From NCBI GenBank assembly GCA_003521625.1, contig DPHV01000024.1, forward strand, positions 470,271-534,270: DNA of 64,000 bases, read 5' to 3'. Position numbers and translations under genes: made by a program. Shown here one piece after another: positions 49,030-56,331 of this stretch. The notes beneath the pieces were generated by a model. The model saw nothing but the letters and a program-made list of their open reading frames with translations. It had not been told where the DNA came from and made no database searches. The stretch's first letter is position 1. Every line of letters starts with the position of its first letter. Source of the DNA: Ruminococcus sp. Its GTDB lineage: Bacteria > Bacillota > Clostridia > Oscillospirales > Acutalibacteraceae.

Positions 49030-50076
49030 ATGAATCACGCCGTAATTATTACATTATATTGTGAAAACAGACGTACAATTAAACTTTGCAGTGAGTTAAG
49101 CGAGCTTGGTGCAGGGAATATTGTCATTGTAAATGACGGTTGCAACCCGAACTCCGAGTTTTTTAATGAGCTTAAAAGCATCGGCTGTCACATTGTCAAT
49201 TTAGGCGGTAACAGCGGCAAGGGCGCAAGCATTCGTGCAGGGCTGAAATTCGCCCACGATAAGCTGTACAACATAAGCGGCTTTATCACCGCTGACGCTG
49301 ACGGACAGCACAAGGCAGAAGATATTATGAAAATAAGCCGTGCGCTTGAGCTTCGTCCCGATTCGCTTGTGATTGGCAGGCGGAATATGAAGAAATCAAA
49401 AGCACCGTTTGCCGTAAGGCTCGGTCACAGGATTTCTTCTGTTTACTTCAGGGTCATTACGGGTACAAGCTGCAAGGACACACAGACAGGACTTCGTGGT
49501 ATTCCCGTTTCGCTCTATGAAATTGCTATGCAAACAAGCGGCGACAGGTTCGACTACGAAATGAACTTCCTTACTCTCTGTGCTGACAGGAAAATTCCGT
49601 TCTACAACGTAAAAATTACCACCGACTATTCGGGCGGTCATAAGAGCAGTTACAGACTTGTAAAGGACACTTATCTGATTTACAAAACTCCGTTAAGATT
49701 TGCAACATCATCAATCGGATGTACTCTTATCGACCTCACGCTGTTTACGATTTTTGCATATCTTCTGCCGTCAAGCTTTGTGTGGAACGTTGCGCTTGCA
49801 ACATTGCTTGCAAGAATTGTATCGGGTGCGATAAACTTTTTTATCAACAGGCATGTGATTTTCAAAAACGACGGCAAGGCAAGAAAGCAGGCAGTCAGAT
49901 TTTTCATTCTGTTTTTCTGCATAATGTGTGCAAGTACGGTTATCGTTTCGCTGTTGTCGTTTATCCCGATTCCTGTCACAATTACAAAAGCGATTGTCGA
50001 TTTACTGCTGTGGACGGTAAACTATACTGTGCAAAGGCAGTGGGTGTTTAAAGAGGACAAAAATTCCGACAGGTAA
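49030..50076 (+). CDS. GT2 glycosyltransferase fused to a GtrA-like membrane domain
   Basis: 348 residues. The N-terminal DPM1-type GT-A domain (about 1-215) has IVNDGCNP, the GNSGKGASIRAG loop, the metal motif TADADGQH and the acceptor region TQTGLRGIP. The C-terminal GtrA domain (about 225-340) has four transmembrane helices. The family makes polyprenyl-phosphate sugars and flips them for wall or teichoic acid decoration; the sugar is unknown. Single-gene unit with its own promoter and terminator. Confidence 0.85.
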   Translation: MNHAVIITLYCENRRTIKLCSELSELGAGNIVIVNDGCNPNSEFFNELKSIGCHIVNLGGNSGKGASIRAGLKFAHDKLYNISGFITADADGQHKAEDIMKISRALELRPDSLVIGRRNMKKSKAPFAVRLGHRISSVYFRVITGTSCKDTQTGLRGIPVSLYEIAMQTSGDRFDYEMNFLTLCADRKIPFYNVKITTDYSGGHKSSYRLVKDTYLIYKTPLRFATSSIGCTLIDLTLFTIFAYLLPSSFVWNVALATLLARIVSGAINFFINRHVIFKNDGKARKQAVRFFILFFCIMCASTVIVSLLSFIPIPVTITKAIVDLLLWTVNYTVQRQWVFKEDKNSDR

Positions 50077-50090
50077 AGAGCAAAAAACAA

Positions 50091-50123
50091 GGCTGTTCGT
50101 TTGTGAAACAGCCTGTTTTCTTT
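50091..50123. terminator. Bidirectional terminator between GT2-GtrA and yitT
   Basis: GGCTGTT (50091-50097) and AACAGCC (50107-50113), followed by TGTTTTCTTTT on the plus strand and TTGTTTTTT on the minus strand. Confidence 0.75.
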
Positions 50124-50132
50124 TCTAACCTG

Positions 50133-51026
50133 TTATTCTTTTTTTGCAAAGCCTTTTCCTCGGATTGTGCCTGCTGTTGTGACGATTATAAAGGCGTTTT
50201 CGTCAATTGCTTTTACGCCGTTCTGGATTCGGTAAACCTGTTGCGGACGTACTGCGCACATTATTACACGCTTTTTCTCTCCGCTGTACGCTCCCTCGCC
50301 GTCGAGAAGTGTAACTCCCCTTTCGAGGTCGTTCATAATCTCCTTGCTCACCTCGTCATACTTATTCGTTATGATGAACATAAGCTTGCCGTTTCCTCGT
50401 GACGTACCGTAGGAGATTGTGTCAATCACCTTTATGCTCACAAAAATTGCAATGATTGCGTACAGAACGCTCTCAACACTGTTGTACACAAAGAACACCA
50501 TAATCAGAATTGCAAAATCCGCAATCATTATGATATTGCCCGTTGAAATATACGGCATATGCTTGTGGATATTCAGCGCAATTATGTCCGTTCCGCCTGT
50601 TGAGCCGCCACGGTAGAATATAAAACCGAGTCCGATTCCGTTTAAAATTCCGCCGAATATTGCGGCAAGGAGTGTATCGCCCGTATATACAGGCACAAAC
50701 GGAGTTAATGTATCAATTGCAACGGAAACAAACGCTGTGCCGATAATCGTTTTTGTCAGAAAATTCAGTCCGTTTTCAACTGCTCCCCAGATAAAAAGCG
50801 GAATGTTCATCAGAAAAATAAGCGTTCCTATCGGGAGCGAGAACATAAAGTTGAGCATTGTTGCAATACCCGTAAGTCCTCCGGGGGCGATGTTGTTGGG
50901 CGAGGTAAATACAACTACCGACAGTGCGTATAAAACTGCACCGACGGCAATTATGACATAATCGACTACTGTCGTTCTTACTGTGTTCAAGGTCGGCTTG
51001 TGAAATTTGAATTCTGATTTTTTCAT
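50133..51026 (-). CDS. YitT-family membrane protein (DUF161 + DUF2179)
   Basis: About 297 residues from the ATG at 51026 (MKKSEFKFHKPT); the frame is open to 51059. It has five to six N-terminal helices with the family motif FTSPNNIAPGGLTGIA and GFIFYRGGSTGGTDI. A cytosolic C-terminal DUF2179 domain (LMFIITNKYDEVSKEI...GVTLLDGEGAYSG) follows. Abundant in Firmicutes; no transported substrate is established. Confidence 0.85.
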   Translation of the reverse strand: MKKSEFKFHKPTLNTVRTTVVDYVIIAVGAVLYALSVVVFTSPNNIAPGGLTGIATMLNFMFSLPIGTLIFLMNIPLFIWGAVENGLNFLTKTIIGTAFVSVAIDTLTPFVPVYTGDTLLAAIFGGILNGIGLGFIFYRGGSTGGTDIIALNIHKHMPYISTGNIIMIADFAILIMVFFVYNSVESVLYAIIAIFVSIKVIDTISYGTSRGNGKLMFIITNKYDEVSKEIMNDLERGVTLLDGEGAYSGEKKRVIMCAVRPQQVYRIQNGVKAIDENAFIIVTTAGTIRGKGFAKKE

Positions 51027-51086
51027 TATATCACTTCTATTCCGAAATATCGGAAGCACTGATTAAATCGTTTGTGCAAATAACTT

Positions 51087-51500
51087 TTAGTGTGATTTAT
51101 TCAGTGATTCCATATGTATAATCATACTGAAAAGCTCATCAACCCTGTCCTTTTCGCCGTTTAGGTGGAGATAACCGAACAACGCTTCAAGTCCTGTTGC
51201 GCTGTGATAATCGGCTACACTGCCGTTTTTCGGTGTGCATTTCGGGGCGGCATTTCTGCCACGCTTGTAAACCGAAAGCTCCCTTTCGGTTAAAGACGGC
51301 ATTATCTGCTTTGCAAATTCAGCCTGACTTTTACAGTTTACAAGCGAAACCTTAATTTTGTTAAGCTCGCCGACAGGACGGTTTGCCTTGCGCACAAGGT
51401 ACTCCCTGACAAGCAAATCGTACACTCCGTCACCCACAAACGCAAGCGTAAGCGGTGAAATTTCATCTGTTTTTGTATGTGATACCGTAATATTTTCCAT
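51087..51500 (-). CDS. mrnC: Mini-ribonuclease III
   Basis: 137-residue RNase III catalytic domain without the dsRNA-binding domain. It matures 23S rRNA in Firmicutes. Signatures: LAFVGDGVYDLLVREY, a basic stretch KRGRNAAP and the second acidic helix TGLEALFGYLHLNG. It is the terminal gene after obg on the same strand. Confidence 0.92.
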   Translation of the reverse strand: MENITVSHTKTDEISPLTLAFVGDGVYDLLVREYLVRKANRPVGELNKIKVSLVNCKSQAEFAKQIMPSLTERELSVYKRGRNAAPKCTPKNGSVADYHSATGLEALFGYLHLNGEKDRVDELFSMIIHMESLNKSH

Positions 51501-51526
51501 ATTCTACCCGTATATCTTAAAGAGAA

Positions 51527-52798
51527 TTAATCCATAAAGTCAAATTCAACGTCATAAATTGAAACTGTGTCGCCGTCGTTACAGCCCTTTTCACGCAGAG
51601 CGTCAATTACTCCGCCGTTGATAAGCACCTTCTGGAAGTAGTTAAGGCTTTCGTAATCGTCAAAGTTAATGCCCTTCATAACCTGCAACAGCCAGTCAGC
51701 TTCTACGGTGTAAATACCGTTTACGTTCTTGATTGTCACGCTGTGGTCGTCAAAATCTTCCACATTTACAACAGGCGCAGGCTCTGCTTCGTAGTGAACA
51801 ATCGGCGGAAGCTTTGAAAGCATTTCCTGAATTTTTTTGAGCATCGGGTCAACGTCATAGCGGATTGCCGCCATTATCGGGAAAAAGTCGTAGCCCTTTG
51901 ACTCAACGTAATTCTTAAATTCCTCAATCTGCTCATCTGTAGCCATATCACACTTGTTGCCTGCGACAATCATCGGTCTTTGTGCAAGCTCGGGATTGAA
52001 CTTTTCAAGCTCCGCATTTATTGTTTCGAAGTCGTCAATCGGGTTTCTGCCCTCACTGCCCGAAACGTCAACAATATGAACGAGCATTCGGCAACGCTCA
52101 ACGTGGCGCAAAAACTGATGTCCGAGTCCTGTGCCCTGCCACGCACCCTCAATAAGTCCGGGAATGTCAGCCATAACAAACGAACTGCCCTCGCCCATTG
52201 AAACAACACCGAGAACTGGAGTTATTGTGGTGAAGTGGTAGTTTGCAATTTCAGGCTTTGCCTGTGAAACAACAGAAACGAGTGTGCTTTTGCCGACATT
52301 CGGAAAGCCGACAAGACCGACGTCGGCGAGCAATTTTAACTCAAGCACAACGTCAAATTCTTCACCCGGAAGTCCGGGCTTTGCAAATCGGGGAACCTGA
52401 CGGACAGGCGTTGCAAAGTGGGGATTTCCCCAGCCGCCCTTGCCGCCTCTTGCGACAACATACGGCTCTTTGGTAGAAACATCGGCTAAAATTCTGCCTG
52501 TGCTTTCTTCCTTTACGAGAGTTCCGACGGGCACACGGATAATTAAATCCTCGGCATTTCTTCCTCGACATCTGCCGCCCCTGCCGTTTTCGCCCTTTGC
52601 GGCAAAGTACTTGCGCTTATATCTGAAATCTGCAAGCGTTGAAAGGTTTGAGTCGGCTTGAAAAACAACGTTTCCGCCTCTGCCACCGTCGCCGCCGTCG
52701 GGACCGCCTGCGGCTACGTATTTTTCACGGTGAAACGAAACTGCGCCGTCACCGCCGTCGCCTGCTTTAATTTTAATTTTCGCTGTATCTACAAACAT
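51527..52798 (-). CDS. obg: GTPase Obg/CgtA
   Basis: 423 residues. The glycine-rich Obg fold (AGDGGDGAVSFHREKY, GGDGGRGGNV) is followed by a G domain with GFPNVGKSTL, FTTITPVLGVV, DIPGLIEGA and NKCD, and by a C-terminal OCT domain (about 350-423). Works in 50S assembly and the stringent/sporulation response. Normally directly downstream of rpmA; here a 527-bp repeat-filled gap separates them. Confidence 0.95.
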   Translation of the reverse strand: MFVDTAKIKIKAGDGGDGAVSFHREKYVAAGGPDGGDGGRGGNVVFQADSNLSTLADFRYKRKYFAAKGENGRGGRCRGRNAEDLIIRVPVGTLVKEESTGRILADVSTKEPYVVARGGKGGWGNPHFATPVRQVPRFAKPGLPGEEFDVVLELKLLADVGLVGFPNVGKSTLVSVVSQAKPEIANYHFTTITPVLGVVSMGEGSSFVMADIPGLIEGAWQGTGLGHQFLRHVERCRMLVHIVDVSGSEGRNPIDDFETINAELEKFNPELAQRPMIVAGNKCDMATDEQIEEFKNYVESKGYDFFPIMAAIRYDVDPMLKKIQEMLSKLPPIVHYEAEPAPVVNVEDFDDHSVTIKNVNGIYTVEADWLLQVMKGINFDDYESLNYFQKVLINGGVIDALREKGCNDGDTVSIYDVEFDFMD

Positions 52799-52871
52799 AA
52801 AATGTACTCCGTTTTAAAATATAATTGACTAATCCTTTAAAAAATATAATATTATTGGAAATAATTGTGAG

Positions 52872-53239
52872 CTAAACCTTAATTTAATTCGGAATTCGGA
52901 ATGCGTAATTCGGAATTTCGGTCGAGTGGATAGGTTGCGATAATTCAAAAGTATAGTGCCCGAATTTATTTATATGCGGCGTTGCCGCAAGCGTGAAATT
53001 ATATTATTGTAGCGGCGAACTGTGTTCGCCATAATGTATAAATTGTTTCACAATTTATACATAGGGACGTCTGGGAAGCCGTCCCCTACGGCAATAAAGG
53101 AATCGTTTGTATCACAATCGTATGGGACGGGTTCCCACACGTCCCTTTCACAAAAATTGCTATGCAATTTTTGTGTGGACACGGCTCGCCGCGTCCCTAC
53201 GTCAACGTGTTATAATTCTAACGCTTAATTAAGGTTTAG
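52872..53239. repeat. Composite inverted-repeat element splitting rpmA and obg
   Basis: CTAAACCTTAATT (52872-52884) is exactly complementary to AATTAAGGTTTAG (53227-53239), bounding 368 bp. The interior holds palindromes GGGACG...CCCCTACGG (53064-53091), GGGACGGG...CGTCCC (53129-53150), GGACACGG...CCCTACG (53177-53201), GCGGCGAACTGTGTTCGCC (53012-53030) and a TATAAATTG/CAATTTATA pair. No ORF of substance was seen. It looks like a MITE-like or nested REP cluster. Confidence 0.65.
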
Positions 53240-53282
53240 ATTATCTAAAATAATAGATAACTAAATAATGTATTTATAGTAT

Positions 53283-53311
53283 AAACAAAAAGGGTGGATA
53301 AAATCCACCCT
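53283..53311 (-). terminator. Terminator after rpmA
   Basis: Minus strand GGGTGGAT-TTT-ATCCACCC followed by TTTTTGTTT. It confirms that obg is no longer co-transcribed with rplU-prp-rpmA unless there is read-through. Confidence 0.88.
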
Positions 53312-53325
53312 CAAATGATTTATGC

Positions 53326-53610
53326 TTACTGCTCAACAGGGTAAACGCTTGCACGCTTTCTGTCTTTGCCAACACGCTCAAATCTTACAACACCGTCAAT
53401 CTTTGCAAACAGTGTGTCGTCAGAGCCGATGCCTACATTTTCACCGGGATGAATATGTGTGCCTCTCTGCTTTACGAGGATGTTGCCTGCGAGAACCTTC
53501 TGACCGTCTGCACGCTTAACGCCAAGACGCTTTGATTCACTGTCACGGCCGTTCTTTGTAGAACCCATACCTTTTTTGTGAGCGAATAACTGAATGTTTA
53601 TTTTAAGCAT
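53326..53610 (-). CDS. rpmA: 50S ribosomal protein L27
   Basis: 94 residues. It starts with an N-terminal extension MLKINIQLFA before HKKGMGSTKNGRDS. Firmicute L27 carries such an extension, which Prp removes to expose the mature end near the peptidyl-transferase centre. The rest (VKQRGTHIHPGENVGIG) is standard. It lies 4 bp after prp. Confidence 0.96.
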   Translation of the reverse strand: MLKINIQLFAHKKGMGSTKNGRDSESKRLGVKRADGQKVLAGNILVKQRGTHIHPGENVGIGSDDTLFAKIDGVVRFERVGKDRKRASVYPVEQ

Positions 53611-53614
53611 TACC

Positions 53615-53932
53615 TTACACCTCCGAAATTTTCACTTTAATATACTTTGTGTATTGCTCTGAAAGAGCAGTTAAATGAAGCCTTAATCCGTCTAAAACAA
53701 CGGCTGATTTTTCGGCTTCACCCTTTGACAGACTTAAACTCATAAATCCGTCATTTTCGGTAACATCTGCATCAATATGCAGAATTTCGGTAATCGTGTT
53801 TGCTGTCATATATGCCGCAGAGCTGACTGCCGCACATACAATATCACTGCCCTCTTCGGAAAATCCCGAATGACCCGATATTGTGAAACCGCAGATTAAA
53901 TTATCCGAACAATTAAAAGTTACCGTAATCAT
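53615..53932 (-). CDS. prp: Ribosomal-processing cysteine protease Prp
   Basis: 105 residues. The His-Cys dyad is visible in ISGHSGFSEEGSDIVCAAVS. It cleaves the N-terminal extension of L27, encoded immediately downstream; rplU precedes it by 2 bp. It is the conserved middle gene of the L21-Prp-L27 operon. Confidence 0.93.
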   Translation of the reverse strand: MITVTFNCSDNLICGFTISGHSGFSEEGSDIVCAAVSSAAYMTANTITEILHIDADVTENDGFMSLSLSKGEAEKSAVVLDGLRLHLTALSEQYTKYIKVKISEV

Positions 53933-53934
53933 AC

Positions 53935-54243
53935 TCAGGCTTCAATTGAAGTAATCTTAACCTGTGTGTAAGGCTGTCTGTGACCCATTGTTCTCTTCTC
54001 GCCTTTTTTGGGCTTGTAAGTAGCAACTCTGATTTTCTTGCCCTTACCGTTCTTTAATACTTCAGCAGTAACCTTTGCACCCTCAACAAAAGGAGTGCCA
54101 ACCTTAATACCGTCGTCTGTGCCAACGGCTACAACGTCGAATGTTACTGTGTCAGCTGCTTCAGCGTTAAGCTTTTCAACAAAGATTACTTCATCGTTTG
54201 TTACCTTGTACTGCTTACCGCCTGTCTGAATAACTGCGTACAT
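53935..54243 (-). CDS. rplU: 50S ribosomal protein L21
   Basis: 102 residues, MYAVIQTGGKQYKVTNDEV, with the C-terminal RNA-binding KPKKGEKRTMGHRQPYTQVKI. First gene of the rplU-prp-rpmA operon, with AAAGGATGGT before the ATG. Confidence 0.97.
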   Translation of the reverse strand: MYAVIQTGGKQYKVTNDEVIFVEKLNAEAADTVTFDVVAVGTDDGIKVGTPFVEGAKVTAEVLKNGKGKKIRVATYKPKKGEKRTMGHRQPYTQVKITSIEA

Positions 54244-54351
54244 TTTAGTACCATCCTTTACAATAGACTCGCTATCTGTGGGTGGAGAAACTCACTTATA
54301 ACCCACAATATGCGGCTTATATACTATACCACAAAGAAAATGTATTGTCAA
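54244..54351 (-). promoter_or_regulatory. rplU promoter and L21-type leader
   Basis: Minus strand -35 TTGACA (54351-54346), 17-bp spacer, -10 TATAGT (54328-54323). The leader of about 73 nt contains GTGGGT...ACCCAC, which can form a long hairpin. Firmicute L21 operons carry an autoregulatory leader in this place; the structural match was not verified. Confidence 0.65.
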
Positions 54352-54362
54352 CAATTTTTTCC

Positions 54363-54998
54363 TTATTTTTCAACTTCGCTCATAAAATACTTTTCGCTGT
54401 CCGAAACAGCCTGAATCTCGCCCGAGGTTGCGTCTGCAAGCTGTTTGTTGAGCTTATCGAGGTACTCGGGTTTTATGTGAAATTTTATGAGCACATCGGC
54501 TTCGTAAACGGTATCGTCAATCGTTGCTCCGATTTCCATAATAAGCGAAGAAACCTTGCCGTACTGATTGTAGCTGCAACGAGCCTGACACATAAGACAG
54601 CTCTGCATCATCACGACATTTCCTGCATCTAAAGCGACCTTTGCACCCTGTGAATATGCACGCACAAGTCCGCCCGTACCGAGCAGAACTCCGCCGAAGT
54701 AGCGGGTTACGACAATGCAGACATCGTATATTTCATTTTTCGTGATTACGTCAAGCACGGGCATTCCAGCCGTACCCGAAGGCTCACCGTCATCGCTGTA
54801 GCGTTTTATGTTGCCCTCTCGCAAAGAATAGGCATACACATTATGCGTAGCGTTCCAGTGCTCACTGCGCCTTGAGTTGATAAAATCAACCGCTTCCTGC
54901 TCGGTAGTAACAGGCTTGCAGTAGCCGATAAAGCGTGAGCGTTTTTCAGTAAACTCGGAATTAGATTCATTCTGAACGGTTTTGTAGTCTTTAGTCAT
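54363..54998 (-). CDS. YigZ/IMPACT-family protein
   Basis: 211 residues. The N-terminal UPF0029/Impact domain has SRFIGYCKPV, HNVYAYSLR, YSDDGEPSGTAGMPVLD and VVTRYFGGVLLGTGGLVRAY. A short C-terminal DUF1949 domain follows (about 140-205). The family is linked to translation and growth control but has no defined bacterial reaction. A cytosolic single gene. Confidence 0.88.
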   Translation of the reverse strand: MTKDYKTVQNESNSEFTEKRSRFIGYCKPVTTEQEAVDFINSRRSEHWNATHNVYAYSLREGNIKRYSDDGEPSGTAGMPVLDVITKNEIYDVCIVVTRYFGGVLLGTGGLVRAYSQGAKVALDAGNVVMMQSCLMCQARCSYNQYGKVSSLIMEIGATIDDTVYEADVLIKFHIKPEYLDKLNKQLADATSGEIQAVSDSEKYFMSEVEK

Positions 54999-55065
54999 TA
55001 TGATACCTCAAATAACTTCGTTAAGGCAATACCGCACAACTAACGGTTGTTGCCTCAAAGCAAAT

Positions 55066-55090
55066 AAGACGACGCCGAAGCGCCGTCTTA
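55066..55090 (-). terminator. Terminator after rpmE
   Basis: Minus strand AAGACGGCGC-TTCG-GCGTCGTCTT then ATTTGCTTT. 10-bp stem closed by a TTCG tetraloop. An adjacent GGCAAT...ATTGCC-type imperfect hairpin (55025-55054) precedes it. Confidence 0.65.
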
Positions 55091-55105
55091 ACAATTACAT
55101 AAAAA

Positions 55106-55309
55106 TTATTTATCCATGCCGAAACGCTTTTTGAATCTGTCAACACGTCCGCCTGTATCAACTAATTTCTGCTTTCCTGTGAAGAAGGGGTGGCATTTTG
55201 AACAAACTTCAACACGAATGTCCTTCTTTGTTGAACCTGTTTCAATAACATTACCGCAAGCACAAGTAATTGTTGTCTGCTCATACTTAGGATGGATATT
55301 CTCTTTCAT
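55106..55309 (-). CDS. rpmE: 50S ribosomal protein L31, zinc type
   Basis: 67 residues from the ATG at 55309 (MKENIHPKYEQ). The zinc-binding cysteines are in TCACGN and VCSKCHPFFTGKQK, so this is the zinc-replete (C+) form. RBS AGGTGA. The in-frame ATG at 55318 is further from the RBS consensus. Confidence 0.95.
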   Translation of the reverse strand: MKENIHPKYEQTTITCACGNVIETGSTKKDIRVEVCSKCHPFFTGKQKLVDTGGRVDRFKKRFGMDK

Positions 55310-55389
55310 TATTTTCACCTACCTGTCTTTGCACAATTAACAGAGTTATTATACTACATAACTTTACAAATTGCAAGTGTTTTTTAAAT

Positions 55390-56187
55390 TTATTCCTGAT
55401 TTTTTTGAATTACGACATACTCCGAGTATTCTTCAAGGCTCATATTAAAGGAACGCATCTTCTTTGCGTTTTCAATTCCGACGTAACGATAGAGCGTTTT
55501 GTTTTCACCAATCTTGGTTACATCTTCCTTGTCCTTCGGGTATCGCTGAACAAAACCGAAGTTGATACATTCACGCTCAATGAATGCCGAGGTCTTTTTG
55601 TCCGTCATATCAAAACCGATAAGCAGTCCTGTCTGTGCCTCACTGCAACCGCCCTTTGGCACAAGCTTTTGTGCCGCCGCCTGCGCTCTAACTTCGGTAT
55701 AATCGGGATTTGAGAGAAATTCGGAGAGCTTTTCATTATACAGCTTTTCCTGCTCGTCAAAGGAAACGTAAGCCGAAACAAGCTTGATTTCAACGCCCGT
55801 CTCCTTTGCTCTGTCGCAGAAATTCTGAAGATTATTTTCCGCAAGAGAATTAACCTTAAAATTGCCGTAACTTTTAAGCGTTGGCACATAGTCGGCAGGA
55901 AGAGGGGTGGCGGTGTTTACCACACGCAAAAGCTCCTCACTCTGTTCCTGTTCAAGCTGTTGTGCCGATTTTGTATCACCCTTATCGGCAAAAGCGTTGT
56001 AGGCAAAGTAACCGCCGACTGACAGTCCAGCAACTATGATAACGACTGCTATTACTATGACAATTCGCCGTTTTGCTGTTGAAAACGGAAGTATTCTGCC
56101 TGTTTTTTCGGCTTTTGCCGCCTGACGTCTGCGCCGTTTGGAATCACGGTAGCGTTTCTTATCATACGGTGTAAGTCCGTAGGACAT
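55390..56187 (-). CDS. VanY/LdcB-like carboxypeptidase homologue lacking zinc ligands
   Basis: 265 residues: a basic cytoplasmic N-terminus, one transmembrane helix (about 41-63) and an extracellular VanY-type domain. Overall motifs align with D-Ala-D-Ala or L,D-carboxypeptidases (SAYVSFDEQ, GFVQRYPKDKEDVT, YRYVG), but the catalytic residues are gone. The SxHxxGxAxD motif reads SEAQTGLLIGFD (His to Ala184, Asp to Gly191), EPWH before YRYVG reads NKTL, and the GYRS arginine reads Val. It is probably a non-enzymatic peptidoglycan-binding or regulatory protein. The reading frame is intact, arguing against simple decay. Confidence 0.8.
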   Translation of the reverse strand: MSYGLTPYDKKRYRDSKRRRRQAAKAEKTGRILPFSTAKRRIVIVIAVVIIVAGLSVGGYFAYNAFADKGDTKSAQQLEQEQSEELLRVVNTATPLPADYVPTLKSYGNFKVNSLAENNLQNFCDRAKETGVEIKLVSAYVSFDEQEKLYNEKLSEFLSNPDYTEVRAQAAAQKLVPKGGCSEAQTGLLIGFDMTDKKTSAFIERECINFGFVQRYPKDKEDVTKIGENKTLYRYVGIENAKKMRSFNMSLEEYSEYVVIQKNQE

Positions 56188-56331
56188 ATTTCACCTGCTT
56201 TTTAGGTCGTTATATAAGTCGGTTATTGATTACAATTCAGTATCTCGGTGGCATACATTTTTCTATATCTTTTGCAGAATACCACCTTAATACATTTGTT
56301 TTTTACAATTAATTCCGAATTCCGAATTAAA

